In this document: piece after piece, positions 35,519-46,186 of the stretch
How the letters are laid out: each line of letters opens with the position of its first letter
Numbering within the stretch: the stretch's first letter is position 1
Assembly: GCF_001766675.1 (NCBI RefSeq)
Contig: NZ_MJLT01000045.1
Coordinates: 372,001-436,000, forward strand
DNA: 64,000 nucleotides
Direction of reading: 5' to 3'
Source: Arthrobacter sp. SW1
GTDB lineage: Bacteria > Actinomycetota > Actinomycetes > Actinomycetales > Micrococcaceae
Program-made: the position numbers and the translations under genes
Notes under the pieces: model-generated
The model's database searches: none
Seen by the model: the letters and a program-made list of their open reading frames with translations, nothing else
What the model was told of the DNA's origin: nothing

Positions 35519-35608
35519 GGATGGATCGTAGGGAGCGCGGCAGCCAGGCCACCAGAGCCGATACCGGCTATGTGGACAGTGCTGTTATGTGGACAAAGCC
35601 GGACAGCG

Positions 35609-35648
35609 AAAGCGCCCCGCCACGGTGAATCCGTGACGGGGCGCTTTT
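35609..35648. terminator. Terminator after katG
   Basis: A 17-bp stem with one mismatch (AAAGCGCCCCGCCACGG with CCGTGACGGGGCGCTTT) and a 5-nt loop. It lies 42 bp past the katG stop and works as a terminator on the minus strand. Confidence 0.85.
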
Positions 35649-35689
35649 GCGGTTTCCGGGAGGTCCCGGGGCCGGACTGCTTTTCCTGA

Positions 35690-37882
<2,193 letters not shown>

Positions 37883-37914
37883 TTAGGGGTTTACAGAGAT
37901 GGTCCAGCGGCGGG

Positions 37915-38376
37915 CTAGTGCCCGGGCTGAAGTTCTTTGGCCTGGCAGTCCTGGCAGATTCCCTGGTACAGGACGTCCGCGATCTGGATGGTCATCGGCT
38001 TTGAGTGCTCATCCCAGTGCGGTGTCAGGCAAGGTGCGTGGCCCACGGCGCAATCCACGTCCTCCACCCGGCCGCATTTGGTGCATACGGCGTGGTGGTG
38101 GTTGTCTCCCACCCGGGTTTCGTACAGCGCGGGGGAGTGCGGGGGTTCGAAGCGGCGCACCATGTCGAGTTCGGTGAGGTCGCTCAGCACCACGTAGACC
38201 GACTGCGCTGTCAGCTCCGGGAGTTCCTTGCGCGCGGCGGCGAGGATTCCTTCCGCCGGCGAATGGGGGTTGCGTTCGACGGCGGCCAGGACCGCGAGCC
38301 GCTGCTTGGTGACACGGCGGCCGTGGGCGTGCAGGGCTTCGGCCCATGCCTGCTGTTCGGCCGTGTGATCTGTCAT
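37915..38376 (-). CDS. furA: Fur-family regulator, FurA/PerR-like
   Basis: 153 residues. An N-terminal winged helix (RVTKQRLAVLAAVERNPHSPAEGI, TAQSVYVVLSDLTEL) is followed by the metal-binding domain with DNHHHAVCTKCGRVEDVDC and a second zinc pair, CQDC, near the end. Position and sequence indicate the FurA type that represses itself and katG until oxidised. The ATG at 38376 has no clear ribosome binding site, and A/T-rich repeats lie right before it, so a very short leader or leaderless mRNA is likely. The promoter region overlaps the end of the gene upstream. Confidence 0.92.
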   Translation of the reverse strand: MTDHTAEQQAWAEALHAHGRRVTKQRLAVLAAVERNPHSPAEGILAAARKELPELTAQSVYVVLSDLTELDMVRRFEPPHSPALYETRVGDNHHHAVCTKCGRVEDVDCAVGHAPCLTPHWDEHSKPMTIQIADVLYQGICQDCQAKELQPGH

Positions 38377-38380
38377 GCAT

Positions 38381-38401
38381 TTATTGAAGCACTTATTTTG
38401 A
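38381..38401 (-). promoter_or_regulatory. A/T-rich FurA promoter/operator candidate
   Basis: Two TTATT direct repeats 12 bp apart form an A/T-rich island within GC-rich DNA directly upstream of furA. This is the expected place and composition for a FurA box overlapping the promoter. Confidence 0.5.
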
Positions 38402-38406
38402 GAAGA

Positions 38407-39183
38407 TCACAATAAGGCGAGGCTAATTTGCGGCAAATTTTTCAAGGACTCCCAAGGATTGCGTTCCTCGCCCGCGGAACGGCCCAAGGCATGCAGCTCC
38501 AAGCGGCCCCCGGAGTGCGCCGGATCGGCCATGACGCAGCTGAATCCGGTGACGCCGCCGCTGGTAGGCAGCGCCTCCAGCGCGGCAGCCAGGGACAGAA
38601 GGGACGACGGCGGCAGCCCGGAAATCGCCCCGGATCCCGGTTCCGGGACCAGGACATGGTGGCCTGGGGCGGTACCGTGGCCGGGAACCCAGCGGACACT
38701 CCGCCGGGAGTCGCCTCCGGAAGCAAGCGGCCCCGAAGCAAGCGGCCCGGACGCGCGGTGGCTGGCGGCCGCCTCCCGCAGCGCGAGCCGCAGTTCGGCG
38801 TCGAGGTCATCAAACGGCCCGGCTGCCCGACGGCGGTGCGCCGGCAGCGCGAGCTGCCCGCCCGGCGTCGTGGTTTCCCCCGGCCAGCGCGCGAAGAGAT
38901 GGAAGCCGGGGGTGGAAGATTCGGCGGCGGGCTCGCCGATCGCGGAGCCGAGCGGGTGCCAGCGGAACGGGAACATGACGCTGCACAGGGTGCTGTGGAG
39001 GACGTCATTGAGGGCGGCGCGGGCGGCGGAATAGCAGAGCAGCCAGTCGGCGGCGGATTCCTGGGTGAAGGGGGTGGCGGGGTCGCTCAGGCGCACCATG
39101 AAGTGGCCTTCCGTGAGCGGGGTCCGCGGGCGCGCAACCTCCCACATGCTCGAACGGAAGAGCAGGCGCCGTGCCAAGGGCAT
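38407..39183 (-). CDS. Uncharacterised protein, possibly degenerate double HIT-like fold
   Basis: 258 residues, no secretion signal. Each half recalls a histidine-triad domain. In the first, PLTEGHFMVRLSDP is like the PGHxLVxPxxH entry strand, and TPGFHLFARW sits where the triad would be. In the second, APGHHVLVPEPGSG is followed by GFSCVMADPAHSGGRLELHALGR. No complete HxHxH motif is seen, so catalysis is doubtful. A 15-bp tandem duplication at 38720-38749 encodes ASGPLASGPLASG in the linker. AAGGAG supports the ATG at 39183. It ends 30 bp before furA on the same strand. The family assignment is weak. Confidence 0.55.
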   Translation of the reverse strand: MPLARRLLFRSSMWEVARPRTPLTEGHFMVRLSDPATPFTQESAADWLLCYSAARAALNDVLHSTLCSVMFPFRWHPLGSAIGEPAAESSTPGFHLFARWPGETTTPGGQLALPAHRRRAAGPFDDLDAELRLALREAAASHRASGPLASGPLASGGDSRRSVRWVPGHGTAPGHHVLVPEPGSGAISGLPPSSLLSLAAALEALPTSGGVTGFSCVMADPAHSGGRLELHALGRSAGEERNPWESLKNLPQISLALL

Positions 39184-39280
39184 CCCTTCTCCTTTCCCCC
39201 GACTCCGGAGCCTAGCAAGAGACGGCGCCATCCGGGAGTCCGCTCCGTGATCCGGGCAGCCGACTGGGTAGGGTGGGGCA

Positions 39281-40552
39281 GTGGCGAAACTTCTGGCAGA
39301 CATCACCCCGCTCCGTGAGAGTCCGGCGTTCCGGCGCCTGTGGCTGGGTTCGTCCGTGGCTGCCGTCGGTTCCCAGCTGACGCTCGTCGCCGTGAGCCTC
39401 GAGGTGTACCGCCTCACCCAGCAGAGCCTCTACGTGGGCCTGCTGAGCATCTTTGCGCTGGTGCCGTTGGTGGTGGCCGGGCTATTCGGCGGTTCCATTG
39501 CCGACGCCTTCGACCGCCGGAAAGTGGCGATCGCCGCGTCCCTGGTGCTGTGGCTGAGCACGGCCGGACTCGCGCTGCAGGCGTGGCTGGAACTCGGCAA
39601 TGTATGGGTCCTGTATTTCCTGGTGGCCGTGCAGAGCGGCGCGCAGGGCATCAACGCCCCGGCCCGCAGCGCGATCATCCCCTTGCTGGTGCGCAGGGAA
39701 CTGCTGCCCGCGGCTAACGCCCTCAGCATGCTCACCATGGGCCTGTCCATGACCGCCGGGCCCTTGCTGGCGGGCGTGCTCGTGGCGTCCATCGGCTTCG
39801 GCTGGACTTACACCATCGATGTCCTTAGCTTCACCTTTGCCCTGTGGGGCCTCTTCAAGCTGCCTGCGCTGCCACCTTCGGAGAAGGCCGGCCGGCCCGG
39901 GCTGCGCTCGGTGGTGGAGGGCTTCCGCTTCCTCGGCACCCGGCCCAACGTCCGCATGACCTTCGTGATCGACCTGATCGCCATGATCTGCGCCCAGCCG
40001 CGCGCCCTCATGCCCGCGATCGCCGCCACCATGATCGGTGGCGGCGAAACCACCGTGGGCGTTCTGCTTGCGTCGACGGCGGTGGGCGCCTTCCTTGCCG
40101 GGCTGTTCTCCGGCCCGCTCGGCCGGGTCCGCCGCCAGGGCGCGGCCGTGGTCTGGTCCGTAGCGGGCTGGGGGTTCTCGATCGGGGCGTTCGGCCTGGT
40201 GGTGGTCCTCGCCGGGGGATCAGGGCGCGACGGCGTCACCTGGTGGCTGCTCCCTGCGGCCCTGTGCTGCGCCCTGGCGGGCATTTCGGATTCCGTGAGT
40301 GCCGTCTTCCGGACCACCATCCTGCAGTCCGCCACGCCCGACCATCTCCGCGGCCGGCTCCAGGGCGTGTTCATCGTCGTGGTGGCCGGCGGCCCCAGGA
40401 TCGGCGACATGTTGTCCGGCGGCGTCACCAAGGTCCTCAGCGAAGGCTGGGTCCTCCTGTTGGGCGGTGCCCTGTGCATTGTGGTCTCCACGCTCGTGGC
40501 GCGGAGGCAAAAGGGATTCCTGCAGTACGACGCGCAGCACCCCACACCGTAA
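39281..40552 (+). CDS. MFS transporter, EntS/MFS_3-type exporter
   Basis: 423 residues with about 12 helices. LRESPAFRRLWLGSSVAAVGSQLTLVAVSLEVYRLT at the N-terminus, GLFGGSIADAFDRRKV in the helix 2-3 loop and the DHLRGRLQGVF loop fit MFS_3-type exporters such as the enterobactin exporter EntS. The substrate is unknown; no siderophore genes are nearby. GTG at 39281 is the start. It is divergent from the HIT-like gene with a 97-bp gap. Confidence 0.85.
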   Translation: MAKLLADITPLRESPAFRRLWLGSSVAAVGSQLTLVAVSLEVYRLTQQSLYVGLLSIFALVPLVVAGLFGGSIADAFDRRKVAIAASLVLWLSTAGLALQAWLELGNVWVLYFLVAVQSGAQGINAPARSAIIPLLVRRELLPAANALSMLTMGLSMTAGPLLAGVLVASIGFGWTYTIDVLSFTFALWGLFKLPALPPSEKAGRPGLRSVVEGFRFLGTRPNVRMTFVIDLIAMICAQPRALMPAIAATMIGGGETTVGVLLASTAVGAFLAGLFSGPLGRVRRQGAAVVWSVAGWGFSIGAFGLVVVLAGGSGRDGVTWWLLPAALCCALAGISDSVSAVFRTTILQSATPDHLRGRLQGVFIVVVAGGPRIGDMLSGGVTKVLSEGWVLLLGGALCIVVSTLVARRQKGFLQYDAQHPTP

Positions 40553-40628
40553 GGAGGCCGCAGCGGAACAGCCGGCCCGCCGTCGTCGTTAACATCTCCG
40601 AAGGCAAACCCACCCGAGAAAGCATGAC

Positions 40629-41504
40629 GTGCACAACCACCACAACGGATTGAAGACCGCGGCCCTGTTCGGCGTCCTTTGGGCGGTGCTGCTGGGCCTG
40701 GGCGCGTTGATCGGCGCCGGGACCCGCAGCTCCGCGCCCATCTGGATCATGGCCCTGATCGGCGTGGGCACCACCGCGTACGGCTACTGGAACAGCGACA
40801 AAATCGCACTGCGCTCCATGCAGGCCTACCCCGTGACGGAGGCGCAGGCGCCCGGGCTGTACCAGATCGTCCGGGAACTGTCCGTGCGGGCAAACCAGCC
40901 CATGCCGCGGATTTACGTTTCGCCCACCATGACGCCCAACGCCTTCGCCACAGGCCGCAACCCGAAGAACGCCGCCGTGTGCTGCACCGAGGGCATCCTG
41001 CACATGCTCGACGCCCGAGAGCTGCGCGGCGTCCTCGGCCACGAACTCATGCACGTCTACAACCGCGACATCCTGACCTCTTCCGTGGCGGCCGCCGTCG
41101 CGGGCGTCATCACCTCGGTGGGCCAGATGCTGCTGTTCTTCGGCGGCGGCTCGGACGACCGCCGCAACGCCAACCCGATCGCGATGATCGCGCTCGCGCT
41201 GCTGGCGCCCTTCGCGGCCTCGCTGATCCAGATGGCGATCTCCCGCACCCGCGAGTACGACGCCGACGAGGACGGGGCCGAGCTCACCGGCGATCCACTG
41301 GCGCTCGCCTCCGCCCTGCGCAAGATCGAATCCGGCGTGGCCCAGGTGCCGCTCCCGCAGGACCAGCGCCTGGTGAACGCCTCGCACCTGATGATCGCCA
41401 ACCCGTTCCGCGGCGGCGCGATCACCAAGCTCTTCGCAACCCACCCGCCGATGCGGGAGCGGATCCAGCGGCTGGAACAGATGGCGGGGCGCCCGCTCAG
41501 CTAG
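40629..41504 (+). CDS. htpX: Membrane zinc metalloprotease HtpX
   Basis: M48-family protease of 291 residues that degrades misfolded membrane proteins. Two N-terminal helices, the zinc motif HELMHVYNRD (HExxH), two more helices, then the third zinc ligand region in SRTREYDADEDGAEL and HPPMRERIQRL at the end. GTG at 40629 begins HNHHNGLKTA, typical of actinobacterial HtpX. A terminator follows. Confidence 0.94.
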   Translation: MHNHHNGLKTAALFGVLWAVLLGLGALIGAGTRSSAPIWIMALIGVGTTAYGYWNSDKIALRSMQAYPVTEAQAPGLYQIVRELSVRANQPMPRIYVSPTMTPNAFATGRNPKNAAVCCTEGILHMLDARELRGVLGHELMHVYNRDILTSSVAAAVAGVITSVGQMLLFFGGGSDDRRNANPIAMIALALLAPFAASLIQMAISRTREYDADEDGAELTGDPLALASALRKIESGVAQVPLPQDQRLVNASHLMIANPFRGGAITKLFATHPPMRERIQRLEQMAGRPLS

Positions 41505-41534
41505 GCTCCGACGCGCTGGACCCTTTTCGACACG

Positions 41535-41580
41535 AAAAATCCCTGGCGACACCCGAATTCCGGGGTCACCAGGGATTTTG
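41535..41580. terminator. Bidirectional terminator between htpX and the YajQ gene
   Basis: AAAATCCCTGG pairs with CCAGGGATTTT across a loop region that adds a GACACCC/GGGGTC inner stem. A-runs and T-runs flank both sides, suiting the convergent genes. Confidence 0.85.
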
Positions 41581-41606
41581 CGTATCGAAACCTTGCGCGG
41601 CCGCGA

Positions 41607-42098
41607 TTAGCTGCGGAAGTTCACGAACTGCAGGTCGGCTTCCTCGAAGTTCTTCAGGATGGCCATGGTTGCCTGCAGGTCATCGCGGGACTTGGAGGTG
41701 ACGCGCAGTTCGTCGCCCTGGATCTGGGACTTGACGGACTTGGGGGCTTCGTCGCGGATGATCTTGTTGATCTTCTTCGCGATGTCCTGTGCGATGCCTT
41801 CCTTGATGGAGCACTCCAGGCGGTATTCCTTGCCGGAGGCGTAGGGCTCGCCCTCGTCCAGGGACTTGAGGGAGATGCCGCGCTTGATCAGCTTGGACTG
41901 GAAGACGTCCAGGACGGCCTTGACGCGCTCCTCGGAGTTGGCCTTCATGAGGATCTTTTCGCCGCTGAAGTCGATCTCGGCGCCCACGCCCTTGAAGTCG
42001 TAACGCTGGGCGATTTCCTTCTGGGACTGGTTGAGCGCGTTGGCGACTTCCTGCTTGTCTACCTTGCTGACGACGTCGAATGTGGATTCGCCTGCCAT
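41607..42098 (-). CDS. YajQ-family nucleotide-binding protein
   Basis: 163 residues, full-length YajQ (DUF520). It starts STFDVVSKVDKQEVANALNQ and ends ADLQFVNFR, both strongly conserved. Family members bind RNA or cyclic di-GMP. GGAGA precedes the ATG at 42098. Confidence 0.93.
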   Translation of the reverse strand: MAGESTFDVVSKVDKQEVANALNQSQKEIAQRYDFKGVGAEIDFSGEKILMKANSEERVKAVLDVFQSKLIKRGISLKSLDEGEPYASGKEYRLECSIKEGIAQDIAKKINKIIRDEAPKSVKSQIQGDELRVTSKSRDDLQATMAILKNFEEADLQFVNFRS

Positions 42099-42295
42099 GA
42101 CTCTCCTTGGAATGTGGGTGGATTGCGTCTCCGCGGTGCCCCGCGGGCGCTCTGGTCTGCCATCCAGCCTAGTACGCGCACCCGGGAGGCGCAGCACATG
42201 GTCACAGTTCGCTCACAGCTCAGCCACGGCAGGAACTGAGGCGGGCGTCGCAGAGTTGTACCCGTTGGAGGAATCAATCCCTGGAGGAAACCCCC

Positions 42296-42562
42296 ATGAA
42301 CAAGAATCCGGTCCGCTACGTCACACGCTCCGCCACGGCAGCCGCCACAACCCTGGGAGTTGCGGCCGCCGCCGCAGGAACCGCGGTCGCTGCTGCCGCC
42401 GTCGCGGCTTCGGTGGTCCTGAGCCCCGTGCCCGACGCCGCCACCCGCCTTGAGGGGGTCCATGCGGACCTGCAGCGGGCGGTTGAGCTGCGGCAGCTCA
42501 CTGCCGAGCAGGCCGTGCGCTTCGAAGAGAAGCTGGCGGGCCGGATCCTCGGGCAGGCCTGA
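42296..42562 (+). CDS. Small membrane or exported protein of unknown function
   Basis: 88 residues. An Ala-rich hydrophobic segment (about residues 14-42) looks like a signal peptide or anchor. A 40-residue helical tail (LEGVHADLQRAVELRQLTAEQ) follows. GGAGGAA lies upstream, and a second GGAGGAAA closer to the ATG. No family is recognised. Confidence 0.6.
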   Translation: MNKNPVRYVTRSATAAATTLGVAAAAAGTAVAAAAVAASVVLSPVPDAATRLEGVHADLQRAVELRQLTAEQAVRFEEKLAGRILGQA

Positions 42563-42726
42563 GCTGCCCTGTGGCCGGCCACGGCTGTGACGGGCCGGGA
42601 TCCGCTGATTTCCGGGCTTTTTGCCCTCGATTCGATTCTTCGGCAGAAGTTCTGTAAGGTTGTCTTGCTCGCGGTTACGGAGACGGAAACGGATCCGGTG
42701 CTGTGAGTGATCTTCTTTTGAAGTTC

Positions 42727-42811
42727 GGCAGATTACCCGAGCGGCCAAAGGGGGCTGACTGTAAATCAGCTGGCACTGCCTACGGGGGTTCGAATCCCTC
42801 ATCTGCCACCA
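42727..42811 (+). tRNA. tRNA-Tyr (GTA anticodon)
   Basis: The 7-bp acceptor stem GGCAGAT/ATCTGCC, the anticodon loop CTGTAAA with GTA, a long variable arm typical of bacterial tRNA-Tyr (class II), the T-loop GTTCGAA and an encoded 3' CCA are all visible. A terminator follows directly. No integrase or attachment-site repeat is seen nearby. Confidence 0.97.
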
Positions 42812-42816
42812 AAGGA

Positions 42817-42850
42817 AATCCCCGGAACCACATGGTTCCGGGGATTTTTT
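42817..42850 (+). terminator. Terminator of tRNA-Tyr
   Basis: AATCCCCGGAACC pairs with GGTTCCGGGGATT around a short loop, followed by a run of T. Confidence 0.92.
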
Positions 42851-42934
42851 GTTGCCTTGAAGCGGCGACGGAGGTCCCGTGCTGCTCATCAGTCCACTCT
42901 GCAGCCATTTACATCCCGGAAATCTTGGCCACGT

Positions 42935-42952
42935 AATCTAAGCGCGTAACAA
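42935..42952. promoter_or_regulatory. LacI-type operator upstream of the beta-glucosidase gene
   Basis: AATCTAAGCGCGTAACAA contains an imperfect palindrome, TAAGC-GCGTA, centred on CG as in LacI operators. The identical 18 nt recur at 44548-44565 before the ABC transporter. Confidence 0.75.
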
Positions 42953-42991
42953 CGACGCGCCATAGATCGACCGTATCCAAGGAGGACCTTC

Positions 42992-44467
42992 GTGATTGTC
43001 CCGAATCTTCCGGCTTCACAGCTGGAACAAGCTGCCGTGCTTGGCGCGCGCAGATGGCCGGACGGCTTCCTGTGGGGATCCGCCACGGCGGCTGCCCAGA
43101 TCGAGGGCGCGGCTCATCTTGACGGCAAGGAAGACAGCATTTGGGATGTCTTCTCGCGCGTACCCGGCGCGATCGCGAACGGCGATACTCCGGAAGTCGC
43201 CGTCGACCACTATCACCGCATGCCGGAGGATGTGGCCCTCATGAAACACCTGGGCCTCGGCTCATACCGCTTTTCCACGAGTTGGTCGCGGATCAAGCCG
43301 GGGGACCGTGCAGTGAACCAGTCCGGCCTGGATTTCTACTCCCGGTTGGTGGACGAACTCCTGGACGCCGGCATCCTCCCGTGGCTGACCCTGTATCACT
43401 GGGACATGCCCCAGGCGGTGGAGGACAAGGGCGGCTGGGCAAGCCGCGACACCGCATTCCGTTTCCAGGACTACGCGGAGACGGTTTACGCGGCACTCGG
43501 TGACCGTGTGCAGCACTGGACCACCTTCAATGAGCCGTTCTGTTCCTCATTGCTGTCCTATGCCGCCGGGCTCCACGCGCCCGGCCGGACGTCACGCGAA
43601 GCGGGCCTGGCCTCGGTGCACCACCAGAACCTGGCCCATGGCCTTGCCACCCGCACCCTCCGGGCCCTTGGGGCGCAGAACATCGGCATCACCCTCAACC
43701 TGTCCAACGCCATCCCCGCTGACCCGGCGGATCCGGTGGACGTCGACGCGGCCCGCCGGTTCGACGCCCTGCAGAACCGCATCTACCTGGAGCCGCTGAT
43801 CCTGGGGGAGTACCCGGAGGACTTCCGGGCCGACGTCGAGGGGCTTGGTTTTGATGACCTCGTCCATGACGGCGACCTTGAAACCATCTCCGCGCCGATC
43901 GACTTCCTGGGGGTGAACTATTACCACGATGACAGCATCTCCGGTCATCCGCTTCCTGCGGGTGACGCCGGCTTTGCCACGGCCACGGACCGCAAGATCG
44001 CCTCGCCGTACGTCGGGTCCGAACACATCACCTTCCCCTCGCGCGGCCTGCCGCGTACCGGGATGGACTGGGAAATCAACCCGGACGGACTGCGGCAGCT
44101 GCTTACCCGGCTGGGGCGGGAGTACCCGGAGCTGCCGCCGATGTACGTGACGGAGAACGGAGCAGCGTTCGACGACGACATCACCGAGGGCGGCCGGGTC
44201 CACGATCCGGAACGCACCCAGTACGTGTTGGACCACCTTGAGTGCGTTGCGGCGGCAATTGATGAAGGGGCGGACGTCCGCGGTTACTTCCTCTGGTCCC
44301 TGCTGGACAACTATGAATGGGCCTGGGGTTACGACAAGCGCTTCGGCATGGTCCATGTCGACTACGAAACACATGTCCGCACGGTCAAGGATTCGGGTTT
44401 GGTGTATTCCTCGGTGATCGCCGGCGGTTCCCCGAAGGGCTCCCTGAAAACGGGAGCGAAGGAGTAA
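42992..44467 (+). CDS. Beta-glucosidase, glycoside hydrolase family 1
   Basis: 491 residues, cytosolic (no signal peptide). Acid/base Glu181 lies in TFNEPF and nucleophile Glu388 in YVTENGA. Other GH1 signatures are GFLWGSATAAAQIEGA, YHWDMPQ and DYETHVRTVKDSG. The enzyme should hydrolyse beta-glucosides taken into the cell. GTG at 42992 has AAGGAGG upstream. The 18-nt operator in front of it is shared with the ABC importer downstream, suggesting that the importer brings its substrate. The gap to the importer is about 205 bp. Confidence 0.93.
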   Translation: MIVPNLPASQLEQAAVLGARRWPDGFLWGSATAAAQIEGAAHLDGKEDSIWDVFSRVPGAIANGDTPEVAVDHYHRMPEDVALMKHLGLGSYRFSTSWSRIKPGDRAVNQSGLDFYSRLVDELLDAGILPWLTLYHWDMPQAVEDKGGWASRDTAFRFQDYAETVYAALGDRVQHWTTFNEPFCSSLLSYAAGLHAPGRTSREAGLASVHHQNLAHGLATRTLRALGAQNIGITLNLSNAIPADPADPVDVDAARRFDALQNRIYLEPLILGEYPEDFRADVEGLGFDDLVHDGDLETISAPIDFLGVNYYHDDSISGHPLPAGDAGFATATDRKIASPYVGSEHITFPSRGLPRTGMDWEINPDGLRQLLTRLGREYPELPPMYVTENGAAFDDDITEGGRVHDPERTQYVLDHLECVAAAIDEGADVRGYFLWSLLDNYEWAWGYDKRFGMVHVDYETHVRTVKDSGLVYSSVIAGGSPKGSLKTGAKE

Positions 44468-44547
44468 CGCGGGCTTCATTTGGCCGAAACAATCGACACC
44501 TACGCTTAAAAGCAGCCGGCCGTATGAGGCCAATTTTTTGAGAACGA

Positions 44548-44565
44548 AATCTAAGCGCGTAACAA
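44548..44565. promoter_or_regulatory. LacI-type operator upstream of the ABC importer operon
   Basis: This is an exact copy of the 18-nt sequence at 42935. It sits about 107 bp before the ATPase start, so the importer has its own promoter. A TTTTTTG stretch just upstream could serve as part of a weak terminator for the glucosidase gene or as a -35 region. Confidence 0.75.
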
Positions 44566-44672
44566 GTGATGCCGGGGCCACAGCGAGCTCCGGCCGCGCA
44601 GCCGGTAAGCGGCAACCACTAAGTATCTGTCCGAACCACGGCCCCTTGCCGTGCAATCGAAAGGGACCGGTC

Positions 44673-45437
44673 ATGAGTGCATCAGGCATATCGCTCGACC
44701 GCGTTGAAAAGACCTTCTCCTTGGAGAAACGCAAGACATTCACCGCCCTCAAAGACGTCACCCTCGACGTCGCGCAAGGAGAATTCCTTGCACTGCTCGG
44801 CCCGTCCGGGTGCGGAAAGTCAACCATTCTCAGAATGGTTGCCGGCCTTGAAGAGCCCACCGCAGGCAAGCTCGCCGTCAACGGACGCGGGCCCCGGGAA
44901 CTCGTCAATGAGCACAGGCTCGGGGTCGCGTTCCAGGACCATGCGCTGCTTCCCTGGCTCACTGTCTTCCAGAACGTTTCACTTCCGTACCAGTTGGCCA
45001 AGCGCCCCGTGGACAAGGCACGTATCGACGATCTCCTGGAACTCGTCGGACTGGCCAGGTTCCGCGACGCCTTCCCGCGGCAGCTTTCGGGCGGAATGCG
45101 GCAGCGCGCCTCGATTGCCCGCTCACTGGTCCTGAAACCCGAGGTGCTTCTGCTCGACGAACCGTTCGGCGCCCTCGACGCCGTAACGCGGCGCAGGATG
45201 AACCTTGAACTCGCACGGATCTGGAGTGAGGAGCGCACCACCACCGTCCTGGTCACCCACGACGTCGAGGAAGCTGTCTTCCTTGCCCAGCGTGTTGTGG
45301 TCCTGGCCGCGAACCCGGGCCGCATACGCCACGAGGAGGTCCTTTCCTTCGATACCGCCCGTACCGAAGGTCTGGAACGGACCGACGAATTCCACCACGT
45401 GGTGGACCGCTTGACCCGGATGCTGGACGCCTCATGA
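44673..45437 (+). CDS. ABC importer ATPase, NitT/TauT type
   Basis: 254 residues. Walker A GPSGCGKST, the signature LSGGMRQR and Walker B LLLDEPFGALD are intact, with a His switch in VTHDVEEAV. The close relationship to SsuB/TauB/ThiZ-type ATPases is clear from FQDHALLPWLTVFQNV. It energises the two permeases encoded next. The start at 44673 is chosen because the conserved part begins within ten residues. It overlaps the next gene by 4 nt (ATGA). Confidence 0.93.
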   Translation: MSASGISLDRVEKTFSLEKRKTFTALKDVTLDVAQGEFLALLGPSGCGKSTILRMVAGLEEPTAGKLAVNGRGPRELVNEHRLGVAFQDHALLPWLTVFQNVSLPYQLAKRPVDKARIDDLLELVGLARFRDAFPRQLSGGMRQRASIARSLVLKPEVLLLDEPFGALDAVTRRRMNLELARIWSEERTTTVLVTHDVEEAVFLAQRVVVLAANPGRIRHEEVLSFDTARTEGLERTDEFHHVVDRLTRMLDAS

Positions 45438-46186
45438 GCTCCCGCGGAAAGAAAATCCTTCTCGGTATCCTCGGCGCGCTGGCCCTGATCCTCGCAGCAG
45501 AACTCATCGGAAGACTGGGGCTCGCCGGTAAGGCCTGGCCGGCCCCCAGCGACGCCATCTTCTCGGTCCTGGGCAACAAACTGAACAGCGCCCTGCTGTT
45601 CCGCTCACTCGGCGCCACGCTGGTCTCGGCCGGAACGGGCCTCCTCATCGGCTCCGTGGCGGGTGTGGCCGTGGGCTTCCTCGGCTTCCTCTTTCCGGTG
45701 CTTCGGCCCGGACTGGACCAGACGGCGTCGATCCTGAACACCATCCCGCTCGTGGCGCTCGCGCCGCTGCTGATCACGCTGGTCGGGCCGCAAGGGATGT
45801 CGGTGCTCACCGCGGCACTTGGCGCCGGATTCGCGATGTTCGTAGCGACAGCGTCAGGGCTGCTGGCAGTCTCGCCGGCCCATTCGGACTTCTTCACCGT
45901 GTCCGGGGCTTCGAGGCTCCAGCACATCATCAGGCTCAGCCTTCCCAGCGCCGTGCCCAGCCTGCTGGGCGGCCTCACCCTGGCCGGTTCCGGCGCCGTC
46001 CTCGGGGCTGTCCTTGGCGAGTGGTTCGGTGCCCCGAGCGGGCTGGGCGTGCTGATGATCAGCTCGATGCAGAACTTCCAGGTGAAGCTGCTGTTCGTCG
46101 TCGCGCTGACGGCGGCCCTCGTCTCGCTGCTCGCCTTCTACACCATGGTGGCCATCCAGAAGCTGGTCGGAAGGAGGTTCGCATGA
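45434..46186 (+). CDS. ABC importer permease 1
   Basis: 250 residues with about six helices and the typical EAA loop (SGASRLQHIIRLSLPSAVPSLLGGL). Related to SsuC/TauC-type permeases. ATGA overlaps with both neighbouring genes show a single operon. It probably pairs with permease 2 as a heterodimer, whereas most NitT/TauT systems use one permease gene. Confidence 0.92.
   Translation: MSSRGKKILLGILGALALILAAELIGRLGLAGKAWPAPSDAIFSVLGNKLNSALLFRSLGATLVSAGTGLLIGSVAGVAVGFLGFLFPVLRPGLDQTASILNTIPLVALAPLLITLVGPQGMSVLTAALGAGFAMFVATASGLLAVSPAHSDFFTVSGASRLQHIIRLSLPSAVPSLLGGLTLAGSGAVLGAVLGEWFGAPSGLGVLMISSMQNFQVKLLFVVALTAALVSLLAFYTMVAIQKLVGRRFA

Noticed and set aside
42727..42811. tRNA-Tyr as an integration site of a genomic island
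   Set aside because: No integrase gene and no repeat of the tRNA 3' end is visible in the window; the downstream genes look like normal chromosomal metabolism.
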